A stretch of DNA of 64,000 nt, taken from Berkiella sp963803015. GTDB taxonomy: Bacteria > Pseudomonadota > Gammaproteobacteria > Berkiellales > Berkiellaceae. Positions within the stretch are counted from its first letter, which is position 1, and every line of letters begins with the position of its first letter. Below, one piece after another: positions 44,846 through 54,503 of the stretch. Below the pieces are notes generated by a model, which saw only the letters and a program-made list of their open reading frames with translations, made no database searches and was not told where the DNA came from. The DNA lies in the NCBI GenBank assembly GCA_963803015.1, contig CAWDKV010000004.1, forward strand, positions 62,001 to 126,000, given 5' to 3'. The position numbers were made by a program, and so were the translations under genes.

Positions 44846-46540
44846 TTACTCTTTGTTGTCCATATGCTCTTTCAACAAATCACCCAAAGTGGTTGATTGA
44901 TCGGAGCCGCTCTTAGAGTAATCACGAAGCGCATCTGCTTCTTCTTGCGACTCTTTAGCTTTGACAGACAGCAAAATAGAACGATTCTTTCTATCGACGC
45001 CAACAAATTTCGCTTCAATTGTTTCGCCAACAGTTAACACTGAACGCGCATCTTCTACTCTTTCACGTGCTAATTCAGAAGCACGTAAGTAACCTTCAAC
45101 GCCATCTGCTAACTGCACTTTCGCACCTTTAGAATCAATTTCGATAATCGTTCCAGTTACAATTGAACCCTTGGTGTATTCTGCTAAGTAATTTGAATAA
45201 GGATCAGCATTTAATTGTTTAATCCCTAAAGAAATACGTTCTCTTTCTGGATCAACAGAAAGTACCATCGCTTCAATCTCATCCCCTTTCTTGTAAGCCA
45301 ACACTGCTTCTTCGCCAGGGGTGTTCCAGGAAATATCGGATAAATGCACTAAACCATCAATCCCGCCATCGAGTCCGATGAAGATCCCGAAATCAGTGAT
45401 AGATTTAATTTTACCAACAATTTTATCACCTTTATCATGAGTCGCAGCAAAGGCTTCCCACGGAGAGGCTTTACATTGTTTGAGTCCCAATGAAATACGA
45501 CGGCGTTCTTCATCAATATCCAACACCATCACTTCTACTTCTTCACCAGGTGATACTATCTTTGAAGGATGCACATTGCGATTGGTCCAATCCATTTCAG
45601 AGACGTGTACCAACCCTTCAATGCCAGGTTCTAGTTCAACAAAGCAACCATAATCTGCAATATTGGTGACGCGGCCTACCACACGGGTATGTTCTGGATA
45701 ACGACGAGCAACACCTACCCATGGATCTTCGCCTAATTGTTTCAAGCCTAAAGAAACACGCATACGTTCTCTATCAAAACGTAACACTTTGACTTGTAAT
45801 TCTTGACCAACGCTTAACACTTCACTTGGGTGTTTCACGCGTTTCCAAGCGATATCGGTGATATGAAGCAGACCATCTACCCCACCTAAGTCAACAAAAG
45901 CACCGTAATCTGTGAGATTTTTAACAATACCGGTGATGAGCTGTCCTTCTTGTAACCCTTCTAATACCGCACCACGTTCTTGGGTATTTTCAGATTCGAC
46001 AACAGAACGTCTAGAGACCACAACGTTATTACGTTTTTGATCTAGTTTAATGACCTTAAATTCTAATTCTTGACCTTCCATAATGGTTGAGTCGCGAACA
46101 GGACGAACATCAATTAAAGAGCCTGGTAAAAAGGCACGAATAGAATTGATATCTACTGTAAAACCACCTTTTACTTTACCGTAAATGATACCCTTTACAA
46201 TTTTGCCTTCTTGATAGGCTTTATCTAATACTTTCCAAGCTTCTAAGCGCTTGGCTTTTTGTCTTGATAGCCGTGTTTCACCCCAGCCATCTTCTACTGC
46301 ATCTAAAGCAACTTGCACTGTATCGCCAACTGCGATTTCAAGCTGACCGTCTTTATCTATAAATTCTTCCAAACGCACATAGCCTTCGGATTTAAACGGG
46401 GTGTCTATGGTAGCAAGGCCTTTCTCGTGGTTAATATGGAGTACCACGCCACCGAATATGGTGCCAGCTTGCATGTCGAGCTGTGAGAGTTGTTCTTCGA
46501 GTAATTGGGCAAAACTATCTTTGTTGCTTGATGTGTTCAT
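44846..46540 (-). CDS. rpsA: 30S ribosomal protein S1
   Basis: Six S1 RNA-binding domains spread over 564 residues, with repeats such as GLVHVSEMDWTNRNVHPSK and GLVHLSDISWNT. It helps recruit mRNA with structured or weak leaders. The length matches E. coli (557) with a short C-terminal tail. It is preceded by cmk in the usual order. A small palindrome, GCTAAG-TAA-CTTAGC (46562-46576), sits in its leader and could take part in S1 autoregulation. Confidence 0.98.
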   Translation of the reverse strand: MNTSSNKDSFAQLLEEQLSQLDMQAGTIFGGVVLHINHEKGLATIDTPFKSEGYVRLEEFIDKDGQLEIAVGDTVQVALDAVEDGWGETRLSRQKAKRLEAWKVLDKAYQEGKIVKGIIYGKVKGGFTVDINSIRAFLPGSLIDVRPVRDSTIMEGQELEFKVIKLDQKRNNVVVSRRSVVESENTQERGAVLEGLQEGQLITGIVKNLTDYGAFVDLGGVDGLLHITDIAWKRVKHPSEVLSVGQELQVKVLRFDRERMRVSLGLKQLGEDPWVGVARRYPEHTRVVGRVTNIADYGCFVELEPGIEGLVHVSEMDWTNRNVHPSKIVSPGEEVEVMVLDIDEERRRISLGLKQCKASPWEAFAATHDKGDKIVGKIKSITDFGIFIGLDGGIDGLVHLSDISWNTPGEEAVLAYKKGDEIEAMVLSVDPERERISLGIKQLNADPYSNYLAEYTKGSIVTGTIIEIDSKGAKVQLADGVEGYLRASELARERVEDARSVLTVGETIEAKFVGVDRKNRSILLSVKAKESQEEADALRDYSKSGSDQSTTLGDLLKEHMDNKE

Positions 46541-46639
46541 AAAATTATCCTATGACATCTCGCTAAGTAACTTAGCTTAATATCATGTCTGTTGGTTTAT
46601 ACTCATTATCTCCTTACGAAGATAACACCTCTTTGCAAA

Positions 46640-47314
46640 TCAATCCTTTCGGGACTGACCCACTTCTTTCAAAACTGCAGCAAAAACTGCATCAATCGAT
46701 AAAGCTGTTGTATCGAGGATAAAGGCATCGCTTGCTGGGCGCAAAGGCGCGACAGCCCGTTGCCGGTCTCGTTTATCTCTCGCTGCTATCTCGGTCAAAA
46801 GATCTTCAAGGCTAACATCAATACCTTGCTCTTTCAACTGCATTTGCCGTCTTTTAGCCCGTACTTCAGGGGAAGCTTCTAGAAAAAACTTTAAAAAAGC
46901 ATCAGGAAATACTACTGTTCCCATATCGCGGCCATCTGCAACCAAACCGGGGCTTTCCCGGAAAGCACGCTGTCTTGCTAGTAAAGCCTCTCGCACTTGC
47001 GGAAGTGCAGCAACCAATGATGCTCCCGCACCACATTTTTCAGTGCGGATAGCAAGCGTAACGCGCTCTCCTTCAAGATAAATTTCAGAGGTATTGTTCT
47101 CGAAAATCACATCTAATTTGTGAGCTAATGAACTTATTTCTGCACTATCGGTCAACGCCAATCCATGCTTTAACGCGCAAAAAGCCAATACACGGTAGAT
47201 GGCACCACTATCCAAAAAATGCCACTTTAAATGCTCAGACAGACGGCGACTTAAAGTTCCCTTGCCAGAGCCACTTGGTCCATCTACCGTAATCACAGGC
47301 ACATTAGATTGCAT
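46640..47314 (-). CDS. cmk: Cytidylate kinase
   Basis: Phosphorylates CMP and dCMP. P-loop VDGPSGSGKGTLSRRLSE (about residues 11-28), the DGRDMGTVVFPDA motif and the LID arginines in EIAARDKRDRQRAVAPLRPA are present. At 224 residues it is full length. It lies 15 bases after aroA and upstream of rpsA. Confidence 0.98.
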   Translation of the reverse strand: MQSNVPVITVDGPSGSGKGTLSRRLSEHLKWHFLDSGAIYRVLAFCALKHGLALTDSAEISSLAHKLDVIFENNTSEIYLEGERVTLAIRTEKCGAGASLVAALPQVREALLARQRAFRESPGLVADGRDMGTVVFPDAFLKFFLEASPEVRAKRRQMQLKEQGIDVSLEDLLTEIAARDKRDRQRAVAPLRPASDAFILDTTALSIDAVFAAVLKEVGQSRKD

Positions 47315-47329
47315 AACCTATTTTACTCC

Positions 47330-48640
47330 CTAGGAGATTTTGAGCGCTAATCCTAATTGGTTAGCTGTGTGTTGAAAATGAGGAAAAGAAGTCGCAATAT
47401 TATCACAATTTTCTACATGAATTGGCTCTTTTGCATTCAAAGAACCCATCAAAAAAGCCATTGCAACGCGATGATCGCCTTGTGAATTCACCTTGCCTCC
47501 CTTCAGGGTTGTGCCTTCAATTAAAACCCCATCAGGGTATTCTTCAAGCTGCACGCCAAGTCTTTTGAGTCCCTGCGTCATCACTGTGATTCTATCACTT
47601 TCTTTATAACGTAATTCTTTTACCCCACGGATTTGGGTTTGACCTTGCGCGCAAGCAGCAACAATAAATAAAACGGGGAACTCATCGATACTGCTTGTCA
47701 CCCACTGCGGTAAAATCTTTATCCCTTGCAACTGGGCTCCCTGTACTTCAATATCTGCTCTTTTCTCGCCGTTGACTTCACGTTCTTCATGAAAAAATAT
47801 TTTTGCGCCCATTTCTTTTAAGATATGGATTAACCCGGTACGTGTAGGATTAACACCAATATTTTTTAAATAAAGATGCGCGCCTAAAGTAAAACTGGCA
47901 CCGGCGATAAAAAAAGCCGCAGAAGAAAAATCTCCCGGAACAGCAACAGATTGCGCTTGCAAAGATTTTACAGGGGAAAGTACTGTTCTTTGTCCGTGAA
48001 TGGACAAAGGACAGCCAAATTCCGCTAACATTTTCTCGGTATGATCACGCGTCGGCGCACTTTCTATAATTGTTGTTTTACCACTCGCACATAACCCTGC
48101 TAATAATAAACAAGATTTGACTTGTGCACTGGCGATGGGCAGCGCATAGTCAATTCCGCGCAAAGAAGAGGTTCCTTGAATGTGCAGGGGTGGGTAAATG
48201 TCTGAATCTTTTTGATTACCGTCGATTTGCGCGCCCATTTGCGTCAGAGGGATGATGATTCTGCGCATTGGTCTTTTGTGCAGAGAACTATCTCCCACAA
48301 GAACGCTTGAAAAGGGTTGAGCCGCTAAGAGCCCAGCCAATAAACGCATGGTGGTGCCCGAGTTTCCGCAATCTAATGGTTGGGAAGGTGGTTTAAAACC
48401 TCTTGTTCCCACCCCCGCCACTTCCACTCTTCCCGGCCCTAGGCGCTTGATGTCAACTCCCAGATCTTGCAGCGCCTTTAAAGTATGCAGGCAATCCAAA
48501 CCTTCCAATAAGCCTTCTATACAGGTAGTTCCTGTTGAGAGGGCGCCTAAAATAAGTACGCGATGAGAAATGGATTTATCACCTGGTACAATCGCCTCTC
48601 CTTGCAAAGTGGCGCAAGGCTCAGCAATGATATCAACCAT
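47330..48640 (-). CDS. aroA: 3-phosphoshikimate 1-carboxyvinyltransferase (EPSP synthase)
   Basis: Sixth step of the shikimate pathway. GDKSISHRVLILGAL, NSGTTMRLLAGLLAA, GDSSLHKRPMRRII and LRYKESDRI are diagnostic. At 436 residues it is of the type found beside serC and cmk, more like the Gram-positive/Pseudomonas class II sequence than E. coli AroA; the shikimate-loop region NSGTTMR has Thr-Met. The ATG at 48640 overlaps the serC end by 8 bases; a TTG four codons upstream is the alternative. Confidence 0.97.
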   Translation of the reverse strand: MVDIIAEPCATLQGEAIVPGDKSISHRVLILGALSTGTTCIEGLLEGLDCLHTLKALQDLGVDIKRLGPGRVEVAGVGTRGFKPPSQPLDCGNSGTTMRLLAGLLAAQPFSSVLVGDSSLHKRPMRRIIIPLTQMGAQIDGNQKDSDIYPPLHIQGTSSLRGIDYALPIASAQVKSCLLLAGLCASGKTTIIESAPTRDHTEKMLAEFGCPLSIHGQRTVLSPVKSLQAQSVAVPGDFSSAAFFIAGASFTLGAHLYLKNIGVNPTRTGLIHILKEMGAKIFFHEEREVNGEKRADIEVQGAQLQGIKILPQWVTSSIDEFPVLFIVAACAQGQTQIRGVKELRYKESDRITVMTQGLKRLGVQLEEYPDGVLIEGTTLKGGKVNSQGDHRVAMAFLMGSLNAKEPIHVENCDNIATSFPHFQHTANQLGLALKIS

Positions 48641-49742
48641 AACGCCTTGCAAAATCGACCATGAAGGAAGCTAAGGTTTCCACATTCTTCATTTCCATTG
48701 CGTTGAATAAACTGGCGCGACAGCCGCCCACCAATTTATGTCCGCGTAATTGTCTTAAGCCATTTTGATCGGCTTCACTCAAAAACAGGCTCTCTAAATC
48801 TGGGGTAGGTAAATGAAAGGGAATATTGACATGAGAACGATAAGGCTCTGCAATAAGGTTGCTGTAAAAATCGCCTTGATCGATCACGTCATAAATAAGT
48901 GCTGCTTTCTTTTGATTTAAGCGTGCAAAATGCGCGCAGCCACCTTGAGATTGCACCCACTTTATCATTAATCCCAAAACGTACCATGAAAAAAGCGGTG
49001 GGGTGTTATAAAGCGATTTTGTTTGATAAAAATTCTGATAATTTAAGATAGCAGGGGTGAGAGGATGCGGCTCTTTAATAAGCGATTGGCGAACAATGAT
49101 CGGCGTTATTCCTGCTATCCCTAAATTCTTTTGTGCACTAGCATAAATTAAACCATAAGGCGTAAAATCCAAAGGTTTGGTTAAGAGATCAGAAGTCATA
49201 TCACTGATGAGCCATTTCCCCGAAACTTCTGGCACCTGATGAAATTGCACCCCATGAATCGTTTCATTAGAGGTGTAATGAAAATAGGCCGCCTCATCAC
49301 TTAATTTCCAGTCACTTCGAGCAGGGATAGAACGATAGTTTTCCTTTTCACTGGTTGCCACCACATTCGCTTGACAATATTTCATGCCCTCTTGCTGCGC
49401 TAAATAGGACCAAAAACCGGTGATAAGATAATCCGCTTCTTTGGCGCCTTGCAAAAGATTCAAGGGGATGGCGGAAAATTGTCCGCGCGCTCCCCCTGAG
49501 AGAAATAGCACTGCAAAATCATCTGGGATAGCCAACACCTCTCGAAAATCTTGCTCAATGGATGCTAAGTGTTCCATAACCACAGCATGACGATGGCTGA
49601 TTTCCAAAATGGACATCCCATCATACCAATTGGGCAGCTCTTCTCGAATTTTTGCTAACACTGAAGGTGGCAAACACGCGGGGCCTGCTCCAAAATTGAT
49701 AACGCTTTCTTGCGCTTCTCCTGTTGGACTATTCGTCTTCAT
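48633..49742 (-). CDS. serC: Phosphoserine aminotransferase
   Basis: PLP enzyme of serine and pyridoxal synthesis. NFGAGPACLPPSVLAKI matches the family N-terminus; the PLP lysine is in YASAQKNLGIAGITPIIV, and KLVGGCRASLFNAM is near the end. About 369 residues from the ATG at 49742, which lies inside the last codons of gyrA (14-base overlap); an upstream start at 49763 has no support. The gyrA-serC-aroA order is conserved in gammaproteobacteria, but pheA, often between them, is absent. Confidence 0.96.
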   Translation of the reverse strand: MKTNSPTGEAQESVINFGAGPACLPPSVLAKIREELPNWYDGMSILEISHRHAVVMEHLASIEQDFREVLAIPDDFAVLFLSGGARGQFSAIPLNLLQGAKEADYLITGFWSYLAQQEGMKYCQANVVATSEKENYRSIPARSDWKLSDEAAYFHYTSNETIHGVQFHQVPEVSGKWLISDMTSDLLTKPLDFTPYGLIYASAQKNLGIAGITPIIVRQSLIKEPHPLTPAILNYQNFYQTKSLYNTPPLFSWYVLGLMIKWVQSQGGCAHFARLNQKKAALIYDVIDQGDFYSNLIAEPYRSHVNIPFHLPTPDLESLFLSEADQNGLRQLRGHKLVGGCRASLFNAMEMKNVETLASFMVDFARRYG

Positions 49743-52405
49743 CGTGTAAGTCATCTTCGTCATTCAATTCATCAGCTTCATCAGTGACTTCATCGCTTGA
49801 TTCGTCATCGCCTTCAGTTAAGGGAATAGGACTATTCTCTTTATACCGCGCCACATCTTCTTCTTCGACTTCCACTTCTTCTATCAGCTGTAAACCAACC
49901 AGCTTCTCGCCCTTATTGAGAGCAATGAGCGTCACCCCTTGGGTATTGCGTCCGACAATGGATATTTCATCAACGCGCGTACGCACTAAAGTCCCACCAT
50001 CGGTTATGAGCATGATTTCATTTTTGTCTTCTACCATGACGGCGCCCACGACCTGACCATTACGCTCAGAAGTTTGGATAGCAATGACCCCTTGAGAGCC
50101 ACGGCCTTTGACTGGGAACTCAGAAACATTCGTTCGCTTACCGAAGCCATTTTCTGTTGCGACTAAAACAGTGTTATCGTTTTTCACTACAATTAAAGAA
50201 ATCAGTTTTTGATTTTCTTGTAATCGAACACCGCGCACCCCTCTGGCAATACGTCCCATGGCACGAACGGCTTTTTCATGAAATCTGGCGGCTTTTCCAG
50301 CATTGGTAAAGAGCATAATGTCTCTTTCGCCATCTGTTGTATCCACCCCTACTAATTTATCATTCTCGTCTAAACCAATAGCAATGATCCCATTGCTGCG
50401 CGGACGAGAGAAATCAGTCAGCGGAACCTTTTTCACCACCCCAGATGCGGTAGCCATAAAGATGTATTTCGCATCTGTATAATTTCGTAATGGTAAAATG
50501 GCGCTGATGCGCTCATCTCCCGACAACGGCAAGAGGTTTATGATAGGTTTGCCTTGCGAATTACGCGATCCTAACGGTAATTGGTACACTTTTAACCAAT
50601 AGACCTTACCCTTACTCGAAAAGCATAAAATCGTATCATGGGTGCTCGCAATCAACAGTTTATCGATAAAATCTTCATCTTTCATCGAAGTGGCGGCTTT
50701 TCCACGCCCGCCACGACGCTGTGCTTGATAATCAGCGACAGGTTGGGTTTTGACATAGCCTTGATAAGAAAGCGTGACGACACGCATTTCTTCTGTGATG
50801 AGATCTTCATGGGAGAGATCTAATTTTGAAGCTAAAATCTCGGTGCGTCTTTTATCACCAAATTGATCGCGCACTTCGATAAGTTCTTCACGAATCACTT
50901 GCATTAATCGCTCAGGGTTGACCAAAATTTCAATGAGTGCTTTGATTTCTTGCAAAATAGCTGAAAATTCTTCAAAAATCTTATCTTGCTCTAAACCGGT
51001 CAAACGATGCAATCTGAGATCTAATATCGCTTGGGCTTGCACTTGCGACAAGTGATAGCCTGCATCAGACATGCCAAAATGCGCAGGCAAATCTTCAGGG
51101 CGGGCTGCGTGAGAATCTTGCGCTGTTTTTTCTAGCATCGCCTTCACTAAACCTGGCGGCCAAGCACGCTCTACTAATTTCGCTTTAGCTTCTTGTGGAC
51201 TCGGGGAAGTTTTAATTAATTGAATGATCTCATCGATATTAGCAAGCGCCACACTCCAGCCTTCTAAGATGTGCGCTCTTTCTCTGGCTTTTCGCAATTC
51301 GTAGGTGGTACGTCTATTGACGACTACGCGACGATGACGAATAAAGGCTTCTAAAATTTGTTTAAGGTTTAAGGTACGGGGTTGACCATCGACCAAAGCC
51401 ACCATATTAATACCAAAAACACTTTCCATCGGCGTGTGCGCATATAAATTGTTCAAAACAACTTCTGGCGATTTCATTGCGTTTGAGTTCAATCACAACA
51501 CGCATCCCGTCTTTATCTGATTCATCACGTAAACCATTACCGGCGATAGCATCAATCTTTTTCTCTTTCACTAATTCGGCAATTTTTTCAACCAATTTGG
51601 CTTTATTGACCTGATAGGGAAGCTCTGTGATGATGATAGCTTGTCTACCTTCATTTTCTTCTATCTCGGTTCTGGCGCGAACATAAATCTTTCCTCGACC
51701 CGTTTTATAGGCTTCGACAATGCCTGAGCGACCATTAATCATGGCGGCTGTTGGAAAATCAGGGCCTGGGATCACTTGAATTAATTCTTCAATAGTCATT
51801 TCAGGATTATCGATTAAGGCTAGACAGCCCGTAATCACTTCTGTGAGATTATGAGGAGGAATATTCGTTGCCATTCCCACCGCAATACCAGATGTGCCGT
51901 TGACTAATAAGTTAGGAACGCGTGTAGGCAAAACAGTTGGGGCAAATTCGGTTTCATCATAGTTTGGAGCAAAATCGACTGTTTCTTTCTCTAAATCGAT
52001 TAGGAGCGCATGCGCAAAACGCGACATTCTGACTTCGGTATATCGCATCGCGGCGGCAGCATCACCATCTACCGATCCGAAGTTACCTTGCCCATCCACT
52101 AAGAGATAACGCATGGAAAAGGGCTGTGCCATTCTGACTATGGTGTCATAAACTGCTGTATCACCGTGCGGATGGTATTTACCGATAACATCCCCGACGA
52201 CACGTGCAGATTTCTTATAGGGTTTGTTCCATTCATTCCCCAGCTCTGACATGGCAAATAAAACCCGTCGATGTACGGGCTTTAAACCATCTCGCACGTC
52301 CGGTAAGGCTCTACCCACAATGACGCTCATCGCATAATCGAGGTAAGATTGTTTTAATTCATCTTCAATATTGACTGGTTGGATCTCTTTTGCGAGCTCA
52401 GACAC
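49729..52405 (-). pseudogene. gyrA: DNA gyrase subunit A, interrupted by a +1 frameshift as sequenced
   Basis: Breaks and rejoins DNA to introduce negative supercoils. The N-terminal frame (52405 down to about 51474) starts at GTG with AAGGAG upstream (VSELAKEIQPVN) and carries the quinolone-target region YHPHGDTAVYDTIVRMAQPF (Thr at the Ser83 position, normal in several genera) and the catalytic Tyr in AAAMRYTEVRM. The second frame carries the coiled coil, tower and C-terminal wrapping domain with the GyrA box QRRGGRGK and an acidic tail. The frames join at ELKRNE/SPEVVLNNLY; deleting one A of AATGAAATCG (plus-strand T at 51472-51474) gives 891 residues. gyrA is essential, so an indel error is likelier than decay. 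Confidence 0.92.
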
Positions 52406-52518
52406 AGATCTCCGCTCCTTGTAAGTTGTGTAACTTATAATAAAACCATGACGGAATAGTGTACCATAAGGTAGAATGAAACTCACTCAACTAGCCGACA
52501 ACCTAAAGATTTTTTGCT

Positions 52519-53217
52519 ATGAACGTAGATCAAGAAGAAGTCCAAAAATTTGATGCCATGGCCACCAACTGGTGGGACCTTGATGGCCCTTGTAAGCCGT
52601 TACATGACTTAAATCCCATTCGTTTGGAATTTATTCAATCTTGTTGCGATTTAAAAGATAAAGTTCTCTTAGATATAGGCTGTGGCGGCGGGATCTTGAC
52701 CGAAAGTTTAAGTGCCTTCAGTAAAGAAGTGACCGGCATTGATCAGTCGGCGCAAGCCTTAAAAGCGGCTATTGAACATGGTATTCAATTAGATAATCCG
52801 CCCCAATATGTTTTATCCACTGCTGAAGATTACGCCAATAAGCACCCGCAGGCACATGATGTCATCGTTTGCTTAGAGATGCTGGAACATGTCCCTGATC
52901 CAAGCAGTATTATTGCAGCTTGCCAAAAACTGCTTAAACCGGGTGGTCATCTTTTTTTCTCCACGCTCAATCGCACGCCTAAGGCCTTTTTGCAAGCGAT
53001 TATTGGCGCAGAATATCTGCTTAGACTCTTGCCACGTGGCACCCATGATTACGATAAATTTATCCGTCCGAGCGAATTGGCCAACTGGGCAAGGCCTTAT
53101 GGTTTTAAGCTTCAATGCGTAAAAGGCATTGAATATCATTTATTCAGCAAACGTTACACTTTATCAGAGGATGTCTCGGTGAATTATCTCATGCATTTCA
53201 TTAAGGAAGAGATATGA
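52519..53217 (+). CDS. ubiG: Ubiquinone biosynthesis O-methyltransferase
   Basis: SAM-dependent enzyme for both O-methylations in ubiquinone synthesis. EEVQKFDAMATNWWDLDGPC and KPLHDLNPIRLEFI are the UbiG N-terminal signature, LLDIGCGGGILTESL is the SAM-binding motif I (about residues 53-67), and PRGTHDYDKFIRPSELA is typical. At 232 residues it is full length. It is divergent from gyrA and overlaps the next gene by 4 bases. Confidence 0.97.
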   Translation: MNVDQEEVQKFDAMATNWWDLDGPCKPLHDLNPIRLEFIQSCCDLKDKVLLDIGCGGGILTESLSAFSKEVTGIDQSAQALKAAIEHGIQLDNPPQYVLSTAEDYANKHPQAHDVIVCLEMLEHVPDPSSIIAACQKLLKPGGHLFFSTLNRTPKAFLQAIIGAEYLLRLLPRGTHDYDKFIRPSELANWARPYGFKLQCVKGIEYHLFSKRYTLSEDVSVNYLMHFIKEEI

Positions 53218-53873
53218 AACAAAAGACAAAAGCTCTCTTATTTGATTTAGATGGCACCTTACTTGATACGGCACCAGAATTTACAGTTTGTTTGAATACC
53301 TTGTTAAAAGAAGAAGGTCTCCCTTCGATAACAGTGGAAGCTTTGCGCAGTCGCGTTTCTTATGGCGCCAAAGGAATGGTTGAATTTGGTTTTAACATGC
53401 GTGAAGACCATGCCGCCTTTTCTTCGCTCAAAGAACGTTTTTTAAGCCTTTATGCTGCCAATCTTGGTCAACACACCGTCCTTTTCCCCGGCATTGCAGC
53501 ACTTATCGGTGCCATTGAACAACAAAAATTGGTATGGGGTATTGTGACGAATAAGTTTAAAAATTTTACCTTTCCTTTAGTTGATCTTTTCCCTGTGCTC
53601 AAAAACACAGCCATCGTTATTGCTGGGGACACGTTACCGACCCAAAAACCTGATCCCGCTCCCCTCTTACTCGCCTGCCAAACATTACAGATCTCCCCCG
53701 AAGATTGCTGGTATATAGGAGATGCTAAAACCGATGTAGAAGCAAGCAAACGAGCTGGCATGCGCTCAGCAGTCGCACAATATGGTTATATCCCGCCTGG
53801 CGACGATCCGCGCCACTGGCAAGCGGATGCTTACATTCAAACCTCAGCAGACATTGCCAACCTTATAGTTTGA
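53214..53873 (+). CDS. mupP: HAD phosphatase, MupP (MurNAc-6-phosphate phosphatase) type
   Basis: HAD-superfamily phosphatase of 219 residues. Motif I is LLFDLDGTLLDTAPEF (nucleophile Asp about residue 11), motif II is in GIVTNKFKN, and motif III/IV is KPDPAPLLLA with YIGDAKTDVEAS. The C-terminal YGYIPPGDDPRHWQADA matches MupP of Pseudomonas, which recycles cell-wall MurNAc, rather than the phosphoglycolate phosphatase Gph. The position directly after ubiG and near a yciK-like gene is the Pseudomonas arrangement. Gph remains the alternative name. Confidence 0.88.
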   Translation: MKQKTKALLFDLDGTLLDTAPEFTVCLNTLLKEEGLPSITVEALRSRVSYGAKGMVEFGFNMREDHAAFSSLKERFLSLYAANLGQHTVLFPGIAALIGAIEQQKLVWGIVTNKFKNFTFPLVDLFPVLKNTAIVIAGDTLPTQKPDPAPLLLACQTLQISPEDCWYIGDAKTDVEASKRAGMRSAVAQYGYIPPGDDPRHWQADAYIQTSADIANLIV

Positions 53874-54148
53874 TAACTACGTTTCTAATGGCGCTGTTAT
53901 TTTTGCAAGCAAGCCTTTTCAACCCTAAAATTTAACGCATTGATTTTATTTAAATTATTGTATTTCCTATAGCAAAATGAAGCGATCTCGCACACGCGTT
54001 TCAGTCATTGAGTCCCGTTTTGACCTTAACTTTGAGCGAATAATGGCGTTTAATTATCCGTACTTGAGCAAGGATGCTCTAAAGGATGTCGCTAGGGAAA
54101 GCTTTGATGAACAAGGACGTTCGTCCGCAAGGAATGCTGGAGAATAAA

Positions 54149-54412
54149 ATGACTTTGAAGTCCACGAATAATGCTAATTTTTCACCCAAGATGCAATCTT
54201 TGATTGAACGTTGGAAGCTTTGCAGAGAGCTAGAATTAGAAGCCTTACAATCCGATGAGGAAAAGCCGGATGTTGACACTTCGCTCCCTATCAATATTTC
54301 CTTTAGTACTTTATATGGATTAAGAGCTTCATCTCAAGCCAGAGCACAAAACACACATGCTCAAAACGAGGTCCTCCATACACCTCGCAAAATCACAAGT
54401 CCAGCTGCATAA
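54149..54412 (+). CDS. Small hypothetical protein between mupP and yciK
   Basis: 87-residue hydrophilic protein with one helix (SPKMQSLIERWKLCRELELE) and a Ser/Ala/Thr-rich C-terminus. It has no signal peptide or known motif. The ATG at 54149 is chosen for its GGAG with a 6-base gap; the frame is open upstream to 54086. It is followed by a hairpin (54426-54456). It interrupts the otherwise tight ubiG-mupP-yciK block. Confidence 0.55.
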   Translation: MTLKSTNNANFSPKMQSLIERWKLCRELELEALQSDEEKPDVDTSLPINISFSTLYGLRASSQARAQNTHAQNEVLHTPRKITSPAA

Positions 54413-54425
54413 CTAATAAATCTTC

Positions 54426-54456
54426 CGTCTCGGGTAGCCGCTGCTTACTCGAGACG
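54426..54456 (+). terminator. Hairpin after the small hypothetical gene
   Basis: CGTCTCG (54426-54432) pairs with CGAGACG (54450-54456), with a further GTA/TAC pair inside. It is followed by TTATAATT, only partly T-rich, so this is a possible intrinsic terminator. Confidence 0.4.
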
Positions 54457-54503
54457 TTATAATTGCGCAAACCGAGCGATTATAAACTTTTAACGGCAGC
54501 ACA

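Noticed and set aside
51440..51500. Programmed ribosomal frameshift in gyrA
   Set aside because: No slippery heptamer or downstream pseudoknot is evident, and GyrA is not known to use one; an inserted base explains the data more simply.
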